Shown here piece after piece: positions 1-10,573 of a DNA stretch of 64,000 nt; positions within the stretch are counted from its first letter, which is position 1; each line of letters begins with the position of its first letter. The stretch lies in NCBI GenBank assembly GCA_015698045.1, contig BLAL01000053.1, positions 1,614,501 through 1,678,500 on the forward strand. Reading direction: 5' to 3'. The DNA comes from Rhizophagus clarus (lineage: Eukaryota > Glomeromycota > Glomeromycetes > Glomerales > Glomeraceae). Both the position numbers and the translations under genes were made by a program. The notes below the pieces were generated by a model. The model was given only the letters and a program-made list of their open reading frames with translations. It did no database searches and was not told the DNA's origin.

Positions 1-164
1 TTCAAAATGGCATATGTTCCCACTGATCCTACAGGGCCCCCTTCAGCACATTTAGTAGCAATGGATATAAAGATGGGTCCTCAATTGATTTCCAAAATCC
101 GCAATATTGCGGGTTTTGGAAATCAATTGCGCTTAGTAATTCGCAAACCCGCAAATAATCCGCA

Positions 165-350
165 AACCCGCAAATAACCCGCAAATAATTTATAGTACCG
201 CAAATAACCCGCAAATAATTTATAGTACTGCAAATAACCCGCAAATAATTTATAGTACCGCAAATAACCCGCAAATAATTTATAGTACCGCAAATAACCC
301 GCAAATCCGCAAACCCGCAAATAATCCGCAAATCCGTATAGTATCGCAAA
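165..350. repeat. 31-bp tandem array of GCAAAT/CCGC motif
   Basis: About four near-identical 31-bp units (GCAAATAACCCGCAAATAAT followed by TTATAGTACC) lie between 165 and 300, flanked by shorter GCAAATCCGC variants to about 390. The complementary motif recurs at 1015-1165 on the other side of the element. The reverse translation (repeated LRVICGTINY) is an accident of the repeat, not a protein. Confidence 0.85.
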
Positions 351-400
351 TAATCTGCAAATCCGCAAATAATTTACATTATCGCAAATTTGCGAATAAG

Positions 401-968
401 TGGACAAAATTGTCCACTTTTAGTATATAAATAAATTTGGTTATATTTAATTGCGAAGATTAAATTAACATGATTCATAAGTTTACAAAATGGACAAAAT
501 TGTCCACTTTTTAGTATATAAATAAATTTGGTTATATTTAATTGCGAAGATTAAATTAACATGATTCATGAGTTTACAAAATGGACAAAATTGTCCACTT
601 TTTAGTATATAAATAAATTTGATTATATTTTATTGCAAAGATTAAATTAACATGATTCATGAGTTTACAAAATGGACAAAATTGTCCACTTTTTAGTATA
701 TAAATAAATTTGGTTATATTTAATTGCGAAGATTAAATTAACATGATTCATGAGTTTACAAAATGGACAAAATTGTCCACTTTTTAGTATATAAATAAAT
801 TTGGTTATATTTAATTGCGAAGATTAAATTAACATGATTCATGAGTTTACAAAATGGACAAAATTGTCCACTTTTTAGTATATAAATAAATTTGGTTATA
901 TTTTATTGCAAAGATTAAATTAACATGATTCATGAGTTTACAAAATGGACAAAATTGTCCACTTTTTA
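401..968. repeat. 91-bp tandem repeat, about 6.2 copies
   Basis: The landmark TGGACAAAATTGTCCA recurs at 402, 491, 582, 673, 764, 855 and 946, a strict 91-bp period after the first copy. Units are nearly identical, differing at a few sites (for example TTTAATTGCGAAG versus TTTTATTGCAAAG). Each unit contains a short inverted repeat, TGGACAA and TTGTCCA around two A residues. It forms the core of the 69-1185 element. Confidence 0.92.
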
Positions 969-1764
969 AAAAAAATGATCATGTGAAGATGATCTACAGT
1001 CAATCATAATTTTTGAGATTATTCGGATTATTTGTGGATTATTTGCGGATTTGCGGATTATTTGCGGATTTGCGGATTATTTGCGATTGCGGATTTGCGA
1101 ATAATTATTCTTCAAAATCTGCAATGTTCCGCAATATCGCAAATCGCAATTAATCCGCAATTAGGGTATTGCGGACACATCTTTAAATGGATATTAATCA
1201 GCTAATTAATGCACTTAAGAATGATGCAGATGCCCTGCTGGTAAATGGCCAAATGACTGTTACACTAAATCTTATAAATATTAATCACGAGATTAAGCAT
1301 ATTATTGGATTGATTATAGCCCATGGTATACAGGTTGAAGAAAGAACAAGACAAACTAGGAAAGAGCTTGATACTGCAACTGGCTTATTAAAGTATTTGC
1401 AAGAAGTGACCAATGCTAGAGAACGGTAGATTCATGGTATTAGACAACATCTTATTGCATGTCAAAATGAGAGAAATGGATTGTAAAATGAGAGAAATCA
1501 TCTGGTAAATGCAAATCGTGATCAAGCTAATCAATTACAAGATCAGCAAGTATGGCAAAGAAGAATTAGGGATACTTTGCAACAAAGAAATAATAGATTA
1601 ACACACCAACTTGCAATAGAATGACTTACATCTAGAAACTTGGGACGAATTCGTGATAAAATACAAGCACAATTGGCTGCTCTTAGAATTCAAGCGCAGT
1701 GGTTTCGAATTAGACAAGCAGGACCTATAGTTAACAATTCTCATCCAGATAATCCACAAGTAAT

Positions 1765-3213
1765 ATGGCTACTGTTGCAATAGGAATGCCAGTTTTTGCT
1801 GGAAATGATAACGATGATCTTGAGAGATTCTTTGAGTTATATAAGGGCTATATTCATAGTATTGGAATTGATCCATCGGCTGTTGCTGGTAATCCAGCGG
1901 GTTGGGAGAAAGCTATGGGTATACTTCGTGCTTGCTTAACTGATCCAGCTGCCAGATGGTATGATAGTAATATTTTAGGAAAGAGAGTTAAGCTTAGAAA
2001 TATTCTTCTTCGTCTTGCACATGGTGATGAGGCGGCATTTAAGGCTTTGGCTGGTAATGCTGCTAATTGTCCAGTAAATACATGGGTTAACCCTTCTGGT
2101 GCAAGAAATATTATGACACCTGGTGGTGTAGGTGCTAATGTTCTAGTTACTAATGTCTGGCCTGATTATGCCATAGAAGGGAATAGAGATATTTGGCTAA
2201 ATCGGGCTGGTATGGAGTTTACTAATGACCCTCTTAACCACAATGTTGTTGGTGGTGCAGCTGGAGCTGGTGTTGCAATTGCTGGTGGAGTAGGTGTCAG
2301 TCATGCATATGTAATCCCAGCTTTTCCCTGTCATGTTTTTATTAAAATGCGCAATGAATTTCCTACATAACAGAATGCTAGACGCCAGTTAAGGTTTGGC
2401 AATCTTTTTCAAGAAAACATGCCTGTTTGAGATTTTTATGATAAAGTTAGAAGAAGTGCTAAGTTATTAGGCTATGGTAATGATGTTTTAGTTAATCAGT
2501 TTCTAAGAGGTCTGAATGATGATTGTGCTATTGAGACTGAAAGAATTGGTGCTGAACGGGATATAGAGGAATTGGTAGGTCTTCTTGAACGAGTTGAAAA
2601 AAGAAAGGCTGAATTACGTCTTGGTAGAGAAAGACGAGAAAATATACAGTATCAGAGGGATAGACAAATTATTCCAGAGCAATTGCCACCAGTTAGTCAG
2701 GAGCCAGTTATATTAAAACCAGTCCAACATCATGCAGTTACATAAGGAGAGATGAATCGTTTATTGCAATAACAGGCTGAAACTTTTCAATCCCAAATTC
2801 GTCAATTACAGGAAAGTCTTAAGGCTCGAGATGTAAAGCCTGTTTATAGACCTAAGCCTAAACTTAAGCCTCGATATCATAATGATTGGGAACTTTATGC
2901 ACAGGATTCATATCCTGATGAAGATCCTAATCTGTTTGATGAAGATAGGATTGATGATAGGCAGTTATAACAGTTATTCGATTATGCATCAGGTGGACCT
3001 GCTCCTAGACATACATTAGAACAAAGATTAGCTGGTAAGATTGCTAAAAGAATAGCAAAAGCTAGAGAAAGACGTGAAGATGCAGAGTTAAATAGGGCAA
3101 TGCGTGAACTTTCCTTGAATGATTATGATGATCCTATGGTTACTTCCAATGCTATTCGAGGTGTACCTATAGAAATTGTTTAAGGTGAGAATGGAGAAAT
3201 TATGCTTGTCTAA
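1765..3213 (+). pseudogene. Gag-like retroelement protein, broken by stops
   Basis: The frame beginning MATVAIGMPVFAGNDNDDLE is continuous in character for 482 codons but carries stops at 2368 (TAA), 2428 (TGA), 2743 (TAA), 2770 (TAA), 2968 (TAA) and 3181 (TAA), ending at TAA 3211. The first ~200 codons have the Gag N-terminal look (MGILRACLTDPAARWYDS); after the first two stops comes a retrotransposon-Gag core (QFLRGLNDDCAIETERIG) followed by a long charged helical stretch and a Q/P-rich linker. No CCHC zinc knuckle is seen. Gag builds the cytoplasmic particle of LTR retroelements. All six internal stops are compatible with CAA-to-TAA or CGA-to-TGA. No reverse transcriptase or integrase was found downstream. 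Confidence 0.7.
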
Positions 3214-3242
3214 AAAAAAAGATAGTTTCAAATAAAGGTAAG

Positions 3243-3788
3243 ATGTCAAACCCTAGTTCTGCATCTAAATCGACATCTAAATCGACATCTAAATTGACAT
3301 CTAAATCGACTGGCGTGGTGAAAATTCCACCAACAAACTTTACTAAAACGGAGTTTATAAATCTCCTAAAGCTTGCTGATATCAGAAAGATTATTCAGGA
3401 GATCGTCTATAAAATATTAGAAAATTATGAAAGTGCTCCTCAAGAACAACCAGAAGTACAGGAGAAATATTTAGGTCCAATGGCTATGGATATTGATATT
3501 GCTCGATTAGAAAATACTAAGGATCTTTTTGCTATAAATGGAATTGTAAATGGGGTAGATATTCAGTGTTTAGCAGATTCCTGTGCTAATGTTTCTTGGA
3601 TCCAAGAAGAAGCAGTTCCAGAACTAAAACTAAAAGCTGATAAATCTATAAAGCATACCATAACTGGTGCGTCAGGGCCAAGTGAAACACTTGGTATAGT
3701 AAAAAATGTATCTATAGAGCTTTTACCAGGATGTATTATTAAAGAAGACCTTGTAGTTCTGAAAGGATATCGCTCTTACTTGCAATAA
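3243..3788 (+). CDS. Retropepsin-like ORF of the same retroelement relic
   Basis: An uninterrupted ORF of 181 codons, 30 bases after the Gag frame ends. It opens with an S/T/K-rich repeat (SKSTSKST), then a helical segment, then from about residue 110 a retropepsin-like fold: hydrophobic strand, ADSCANVSWI in the place of the D-S/T-G-A active-site loop, and a LPGCIIKEDLVVL strand typical of the C-terminal half. The glycine of the D-S/T-G triad is replaced by cysteine, so catalysis is doubtful; the frame then stops at tandem TAA codons, shorter than a full Pol. It is either a truncated protease or a separate small ORF of a non-autonomous element. Confidence 0.5.
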   Translation: MSNPSSASKSTSKSTSKLTSKSTGVVKIPPTNFTKTEFINLLKLADIRKIIQEIVYKILENYESAPQEQPEVQEKYLGPMAMDIDIARLENTKDLFAINGIVNGVDIQCLADSCANVSWIQEEAVPELKLKADKSIKHTITGASGPSETLGIVKNVSIELLPGCIIKEDLVVLKGYRSYLQ

Positions 3789-3817
3789 TAAAGAATATTT
3801 TATTCCCATAATCCCAG

Positions 3818-4027
3818 ATGCAAATCGAACATAAAAATACTCTTACTGGTGAAAATTGGGAGGTTAAAACACATAGTAAAAGAGAAATTCTAAATGCTAA
3901 GAGAAAGAGAAAGAAGACGGCTATGAATAAGAAGGCTAAGAAACTTGGTTTTAAGATTTTGGATGCTGATGAGAATGTTCAGACTTATATTATGAGGTAT
4001 TTAAGAGAAGCGACAAAAGAGGGTTAA
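3818..4027 (+). CDS. Small basic ORF downstream of retroelement
   Basis: 69 codons with ATG, very lysine-rich in the centre (AKRKRKKTAMNKKAKKLGF) and acidic/hydrophobic at the end. It follows the protease-like ORF by 29 bases in another frame and may be a remnant of the same element or a nucleic-acid-binding tail. I do not recognise it; codon use is like the preceding ORF. It could also be a chance ORF. Confidence 0.3.
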   Translation: MQIEHKNTLTGENWEVKTHSKREILNAKRKRKKTAMNKKAKKLGFKILDADENVQTYIMRYLREATKEG

Positions 4028-4860
4028 TTACGATTTTTTCAGGTATATTTGTATGCATATCGGAAGGTATAGATGAAATCTTTGCATATCTACTTGGACT
4101 TTAAAGTGCATTTAAGCTCATTCCTGAAAATGGGATAGATTGGGCCAAATGAGACAGGTTAGATACTCGAAAATAAAAAGTTTTTTTTGAAAAATATCTC
4201 TTCTCAAAACTTTTTCTATATTTATCTGTCCTATTGTCCTATCTGTCCCATACTCTTCTTTGTTATTCGTTTTCTCTTTCTTTCTTTGTTAGATTAGTAA
4301 TTTGATTAATTATATATGGGACAGATAGTGGGACAGATAGTGGAATTTTTGGGACAGATGGGTGGTATGGTATGGATATGGTTTTATATATGGTATTGTT
4401 AGAGATGCGCCGTAAAGGCGCTGGGAGGCTAACTGGATAGGAGATCTGGTATGGATCCAAACGGAATTGGGATATATACTGAGGCTTTAGCCCAGGTGGC
4501 CAGAGGCTAGCGCTGATGACGTAGCTTAACTTGAGTTGGCTTATACGGAGCTTTAATACAAATAGACTATTGTTTGATTTGATAGAGATAATTATATCAA
4601 TAGAGAAGGATCTTAAGATTGGTGGCCACCTAATTTTTAATATATTACATTCATATAGAGAAGATTTTATTGATAGATCATTGGAAGAATTTTCACTTAG
4701 AAAAAAATACCATTTGCTTTTATATCTGAAATATAGATGGCTTGGTAATTACTTGACCAAAAACGTAATTTGTAAATCAAATATGTAAATAATTACATAT
4801 TTCATAATTATTTATGTAAAACATAAATAATTACGTCAAACGTAATTACTATAAATACTA
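4028..4860. other. Region without clear gene; GGGACAGATAG repeats
   Basis: Holds a few GGGACAGATAG copies near 4315-4360 and the reverse-complement CTATCTGTCC near 4225-4250, and a GC-richer patch at 4400-4530 with a small hairpin GCGCCGTAAAGGCGC. An 85-codon frame at 4531-4788 opens with TTG and has no ATG start. From 4790 the sequence becomes palindromic ATTACG/CGTAAT sequence bordering the next array. Probably the 3' part of the retroelement and flanking debris. Confidence 0.4.
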
Positions 4861-6255
4861 TTAGATGCAAAAATACTGCTAAAACTGATAGTATCAGCAT
4901 TTTTATATATATAAAATGCAAAAAAAATGCCAAAACTGAATTCTGACATTATTATTATACATAAAAAACGCAAAAAAATTCCAAAATTGACTGTTTCAGC
5001 ATTTTTATATATAAAAAATGCAAAAAATGCCAAAATTGACTGTTCAGCATTTTTATATATAAAAAATGCAAAAAATGCCAAAATTGACTGTTTCAGCATT
5101 TTTATATATAAAAAATGCAAAAAATGTCAAAACTGGCAAGTTTTGGCATTTTTATATGTAAAAGATGCAAAAAATTATCTTTTATATGTTAAAAGTCAAA
5201 AAAAATACCAGACTAACTGTACTAGCGTTTTTATTTGTTAAAATGCAAAAAATGCTAAAATTAACAACTCTGGCATTTTTATATATAAAAAACATAAAAA
5301 CAATGCCAAAACTGACAGTTTCAGCATTTTTATATGTAAAAAGTAAAGAAAAAACTGCCAAAATAGACAGTTTTGGTGTTTTTATATATAAAAGATGCAA
5401 AAAACTGCCGTTTATATGTTAAAAGTCAAAAAAAATGCTGAACTGACTATACTGGCATTTTTATTTGTTAAAATGCAAAAAAATGCCAAAATTAACAGTT
5501 CTGGCATTTTTATATATAAAAAATGCAAAAAATGCTGAAACTGACAAGTTCTGGCATTTTTATATATAAAAGACGCAAAAAAACTGCCTTTTATATGTTA
5601 AAAGTTAAAAAAAAATGCCAGACTGACTGTACTGGCATTTTTATTCATTAAAATGCAAAAAAATGCAAAAACTAACAGTTTTGGCATTTATATATATAAA
5701 AAATGCAAAAAATGCTATGTAAAACTGATAAATTCTGACATTTTTATATATAAAAGACGCAAAAAACTGCCTTTTATATGTTAAAAGTCAAAAAAAATGC
5801 CAGACTGACTGTACTAGCGTTTTTATTCATGAAAATGCAAAAAAAATGCAAAAACTAACAGTTCTGGCATTTTTATATACAAAAAATGCAAAAAATGTCA
5901 AAACTGACAAGTTCCAGTATTTTTATATATAAAATATGCATAAAACCTGCCTTTTATATGTTAAAAGTCAAAAAAAAAATACCAGTCTGACTGTACTGGC
6001 ATTTTTATTTGTTAAAATACAAAAAAAATGCTAAAACTAACAGTTCCAATATTTTATATATAAAAAACACAAAAAAATGTCAAAACTAACAGTTTTGGCA
6101 TTTTTATATGTAAAAAGTAAAGAAAAAAATGCCAGAACAAACAGTTCTGGCATTTTTATTTGTAAAATGCAAAAAAAATGCCAGACTAATTGTTACGGCA
6201 TTATTATTCGTTAAAATGCAAAAAAAATGCTGAAATTGTCTGTTTCGGCATTTTC
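4861..6255. repeat. Hairpin minisatellite, ~50-70 bp units with GCCAAAACTG...GGCATTTTTATATA
   Basis: More than twenty imperfect units, each pairing ATGCCAAAACTGACAG with a downstream TTCTGGCATTTTTATATATA to form a stem, then AAAAATGCAAAAA. Apparent ORFs on both strands (IYKNAKNAKID and the like) are by-products of the repeat. ATTACG-type palindromes border the array on both sides (4800-4850 and 6340-6430). The core GCCAAAACTG is also present near the start of the hAT relic at 23.6 kb. Confidence 0.85.
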
Positions 6256-6479
6256 ATTCACAAAAAAAAGCACATTCTAACGTATTTACAAAATAAGATT
6301 ATATGACTTGAAATCAGTTAATGATATTTACGCTAATTACATGTGATATAAATAATTACGTATTTACGTATTTTTTAAAAAATCTGGTAATTAATTACCA
6401 GGATTACGAATTACATATTTATACGTAAATATGGAATTACCAGGCCATGTATAATCTGAAAGAGAATGCAGAAACTTAC

Positions 6480-7200
6480 AAATTCTAAACAATGACAAAT
6501 TGACATAGTAATAATATTAAATATATATCGTAATGATATTAATTTACAAAATGATATCAAAATAATATAAATACATTATTGATTTGATATATCAAAATAA
6601 TATCATAAAGATATTTACTTAATATTTACTTAAAGAAATATCAAATTAATATTATATTGATATTGTTGTTATAATAATGATGATTTTTTTTAAAAAATAT
6701 GAAATAAATACAATATAAATATAATATAGATATAATATAGATAAGATATTGTATTGACATGTATTCAGCATCAATATGATACCATAAAAATATCATCTTA
6801 TAAATATCAAAGTAACATCATATCGATATTAGCAATATAATGAATTGACATCATTTTAATATAGTTAAACAACAATGAAATTTTTAAAAAATGTGAAACA
6901 AATACAATATCGATATAATATTATTTTGATATGTATTCAGTATTAATATGATATCATAAATATAATTGTAAAAACATTTTCTTATAAATATTAAATTGAT
7001 ATTATATCAATAGTAACAATATAATGAATTAGCATCATTTTAATATAGTAAAATACGATATCAATATAATATCAAATCAATATTTATTTGATATTACAAA
7101 GACATCACAAAATTTTAAATAATGCTGAATTGATATAGTAATGATGTTAAATATATATCATAATGATATTGATTTTTAAATAATATCATTTTAATATGTA
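6480..7200. repeat. Degenerate TGATAT/ATATCA-rich tract
   Basis: Dense repeats of ATATCA and TGATAT within AT-rich DNA, with loosely repeated longer blocks (ATTAGCATCATTTTAATATA and relatives at about 6840 and 7025). No ORF or gene signal. Confidence 0.6.
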
Positions 7201-7525
7201 GCATAAATTGCACTTAGTTAGTGGGTATCATAATAGTTAATTGAATATTATTTATTTTTATTTACTATAATTAATATTTTAAATATCATATTCAAAAATT
7301 TATACTTTCTTCAGAAATCATATTTAACTTTACTGTAATTTTAAACAAAAAGTTAAGGATATTAATACCAAAGTCCACTTAGTTTTATAAAGTTTACTTA
7401 TTATTTGTGATTTCTGCCTCTTCAAGTCTTCTATATATTATTTTTAAAAAACCTTAACCTATCTAAATTATTGATGAATTGCTTATATAATTATTTTGAA
7501 ATTATTTTCTATACATTGCCATTTA
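7201..7525. other. AT-rich spacer, nothing recognised
   Basis: No ORF of length, no repeat and no RNA signal could be supported. Confidence 0.5.
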
Positions 7526-7745
7526 ATACAATATATTTTACAAATCCTTTTATTAAACCCTCTAAAAAAATAAAAAAAATAAAAAATAAAAGATATATAT
7601 ACAATATATTTTACAAATTCTTTTATTAAACCCTCTAAAAAAATAAAAAAAATAAAAAATAAAAGATATATATACAATATATTTTACAAATCCTTTTATT
7701 AAACCCTTTAAAAAAATAAAAAAAATAAAAAATAAAAGATATATA
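7526..7745. repeat. 73-bp tandem repeat, ~3 copies
   Basis: ACAATATATTTTACAAAT recurs at 7528, 7601 and 7674 with near-identical intervening sequence ending in poly-A/AAATAAAA runs and AAAGATATATA. Confidence 0.9.
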
Positions 7746-8194
7746 AAAAAAAATTAAAAAAAAACTATCTAAAAGATCTGAAAAACTATAGGCGAACCTA
7801 GTAACCATTCTAAGATGATTATAAGTGTTTACTCACTTTTCTTATTATTTGAAAAGAATTTATTTTTTTGTTCTTTTAGCTACTTTTGTAAACCATTTTC
7901 ATTTGAATTGAAGAGAAAGGTATTTGATTTTTTAAAATAAAAAAAAAGATTAATTTGTAAAATTTCTTATCAAAGTAATTTATAGTATATATTTACTTTA
8001 TTTAGTGATTAAACACCTGCGATCAAGATTTAACATTATATGCACATATTGCACAATTCAAATTATTTAGTAATTTAGTGATGTAAAAAAATTTAAATAT
8101 TAAACTTCGAATTAATAACTTTTTTTTTATAAAGAATGCGTATTTATTTTATTTTGTATATAATATAAAAGAATTAATAAAATTGATAACTATA
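7746..8194. other. AT-rich spacer, nothing recognised
   Basis: Homopolymer A/T runs only; no coding frame or inverted repeat stands out. Confidence 0.5.
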
Positions 8195-8351
8195 TAGGGT
8201 CTTTGCAATAGAAAGGTACGAAACTCAAAAAAAATTTTAAATTTACTTTATATGCTAATTATGTTTTTTATACTAAAATAAGTGTAAATTTAATATTAAT
8301 TAAATTTTTATTTTTTTTTGAGTTTCGTACCTTTCTATTGCAAAGACCCCA
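8195..8351. mobile_element. 157-bp MITE, copy 1
   Basis: Forty-base terminal inverted repeats beginning T(G/A)GGGTCTTTGCAATAGAAA and ending in the complement, with an AT-rich centre. TA is present on both sides (8193-8194, 8352-8353). A second copy at 12248-12404 has the same length and almost the same sequence. TA duplication and TIRs fit a Tc1/mariner-type non-autonomous element; the pairing arms would give a long RNA hairpin if transcribed. Confidence 0.9.
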
Positions 8352-8929
8352 TATGTTACATAAAAATTTGTTAAAATTTTTTTTTTATTTTTAATCAAAT
8401 ATATCAGAATAAAAGGAATATTTAAGCAAATGGTTGTATAAAGCAGAAAAAATCAAGTGAATTTAGAATTAGGATGAATTATAACATAGATAGGGGAAAT
8501 ATTATGATTATGATTATGATAAAATCCTGAACAATATATATAATGAGCATCAAACAAATGTACCAAAATTTTTTAAAGTTGTTAATTGTTCTTATTAAAT
8601 CAATTTAAATCCAATTAAAATAAAATTTAAAATATAAATAATACATAATATAAACTATTAAAAAATAGAAAATTCAATATAAATTCATTAATTAGTTTTT
8701 TAATTACTTAACATTAAACCAAAAAAATTTGGTGTTTTTGTTTTGCTACTTTTTAAAATTTTTAAAAAATTATATTATAATTTTATAATAAAAAAATGTA
8801 AAATTAATTATTAAATAGCTTAAATTATTGATTAAAATTAAAAAAAATTAATACTTTTTAATAATAAATTAATTTATTTATTTAATAAATATAGTTAAAA
8901 ATTTTTATCCTCTAAATAATAAGAAAATT

Positions 8930-9670
8930 ACATGCAAATTTACACATAATTTTCAATATTGTTTAATTATTTATATATGTGAAATTGCATTAATCAACCT
9001 AAGATTTTTTTTTATTTTTGCATAGAAAATATTATGAAATTTATATTAAAAATATTATTTTTTTATATAAAACACTTTTTGGAATAATTGTCTTATAGAT
9101 GAATTTTTGCGTTTGTAAAAATCAGCAAATTTTATGAAATTTTACAAAGTTAAATGCATCACATTTTCCATCCATATATTCTAGAAACCTGAAATTTACA
9201 TATGTTATGTATTTCATCTCGCTCTACAACTTTTATTAAGCTTGCAAAGAAGGTTTAAAAGGCTAATTTAGGCTTTACATATAGATAGAAAATTGCCAAC
9301 AATTAAATTATTAAAAAAAAATTGCATGCAAATTTGCATGCAATTTTCAACATTGTTTAATTATTTATATATATGGAATTGCATTAATTAATCTAGAAAA
9401 TATTATGAAATTTATGTTAAAAATATTTTTTTTCATATAAATCATTTTTTGGAATAATTATTTTATAAATGAATTTTTGCATTTATAAAAATTGGTAAAT
9501 TTTGCAAAGTTTTACAAAGTTAAATGTGTCGCATTTTTCATTTATATATCCTAGAAATTTGGAATTTACATATGTTATGTATTTCACCTCGCTTTACAAC
9601 TTTTATTAAACTTATAAGATGATTTAGAAAGCCAATTTAGACTTTACATATAGACAATAAATTATTAATG
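8930..9670. repeat. Direct duplication, ~370-390 bp, two copies
   Basis: Block 1 (about 8930-9300) and block 2 (about 9325-9670) share long stretches in order, including ATTGTTTAATTATTTATATA, GAATTTTTGC, TTTACAAAGTTAAATG, and TACATATGTTATGTATTTCA, with scattered substitutions. A more diverged third version may occupy 10060-10400. Confidence 0.8.
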
Positions 9671-9916
9671 GTTAATGTATTAAAAAAAATTATGTAGTAA
9701 ATTTGCCTAAAACTTAAAAAAACATAAAATAATTATTACTTGTCATTAAGTAATCATAAAAATTAATTAAAGCTTTGAAGTTATCATATCATAAATCAAA
9801 TAACAATACTTTTATGTCTCTAACATCAATAAATAGTAAATTATTAATAAAATATTTATAAATCTTTAAACTACTATTACTTGTTATATACTAATACTAT
9901 GGATATATAACTGGTA

Positions 9917-9950
9917 CCATTGGATACGTCTTGATGAGAAGAATCTAATG
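9917..9950. repeat. Short imperfect hairpin, copy 1
   Basis: CCATTGGATACGTCTTGATG followed by AGAAGAATCTAATG forms an imperfect stem and is clearly related to the hairpin at 39111-39145, 29 kb away in otherwise unrelated DNA. Confidence 0.6.
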
Positions 9951-10573
9951 AGCTATTGCACAATCTTGTATGACTACTGAATGATGAAATAATCAGATAT
10001 TTCCTACATGATAAAATTTTAATATTATTTTTTATATTTTATTTTCAAACTAATATATCCAAAGAATTACATTAAATAATCTGCTGTTTTTTTTATTTTC
10101 ACTTAGAAAACATCAGTAATTTTATTAAAAAAATGTTATTCCTTTTTTAACAAATATTTTTCCATATTAAAATTTTTTACTATATGTTTTTTTTTAAGAT
10201 TTCTAAAATAAAACTAGGCATGTACTTATTGTAAAACTGTTAAAGTTATATAATATATGTAATTTTATCTATTCTACAAATTTACTTGACGGATAGTAAA
10301 AAGTATATTTAGAATGTCAATTTTTATTTTTATATATGGTATATTTTTCTGATCGGCAAATTTTAAAAATAAATATCATTGCTAAATTTGTTATATCATT
10401 AGAAAATTTCATGATTGGCCATTAAATTTATTTTTGTTAATTAAATATGACATTGACTTTTAATATAAAAAAAAATTGTACCACCTCAATTATTAATAAG
10501 TTTATTTTTTTAATAATGAAACATTATTTTTAAAAATTACATGTAAATTTAGGTATAAAACACTCTAGAAGAT

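Larger units (their letters stand above)
69..1185. mobile_element. 1.1 kb repeat-filled TIR element with 9-bp target duplication
   Basis: AATGGATAT is present at 60-68 and again at 86 bases before the end of the line at 1186-1194 region (bases 1186-1194), exactly flanking the segment. The inner ends are inverted copies: AAAGATGGGTCC on the left and the complement of TAAAGATGTGTCC on the right. Just inside each end are inverted arrays of a GCAAATCCGC-type motif, left in one orientation and right in the other, and the middle is a 91-bp tandem array. There is no coding capacity, so the element is non-autonomous. A 9-bp duplication and long repetitive ends suggest a Mutator-like or foldback element; hAT (8 bp) is the alternative. 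It sits in the coding frame of the retroelement ORF A and so is younger than that copy. Confidence 0.7.
7..1783 (+). pseudogene. Retroelement ORF A, coiled-coil protein, broken
   Basis: The open frame starts at ATG 7-9, runs to base 68, is interrupted by the element at 69-1185, and resumes in the same frame at 1186 (with one copy of the 9-bp duplication removed). It is then broken by TAG 1427, TAA 1484 and TGA 1622 before its natural-looking end at TAG 1783. The encoded protein (about 215 codons without the insertion) is rich in Q, N, R, L and reads as a long coiled coil in its second half. The next ORF, a Gag-like protein, starts inside its last 19 bases at 1765 in the -1 frame, as expected for two consecutive retroelement ORFs. 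Family recognition is from general memory of Rhizophagus Gag-like elements. All three internal stops could derive from CAG, CAA or CGA by a C-to-T change. Not functional as it stands. Confidence 0.6.

Noticed and set aside
29..407. Minus-strand ORFs of 94-106 codons
   Set aside because: Pure translations of the GCAAAT/CCGC tandem repeat (LRVICGTINY, KLFAGYLRYY); no start context or composition of a protein.
4531..4788. 85-codon plus-strand ORF
   Set aside because: Opens with TTG directly after an in-frame stop, no ATG start, no motif; kept only as part of the spacer note.
4836..5422. Overlapping ORFs on both strands in the hairpin array
   Set aside because: They repeat the minisatellite unit and are present on both strands.
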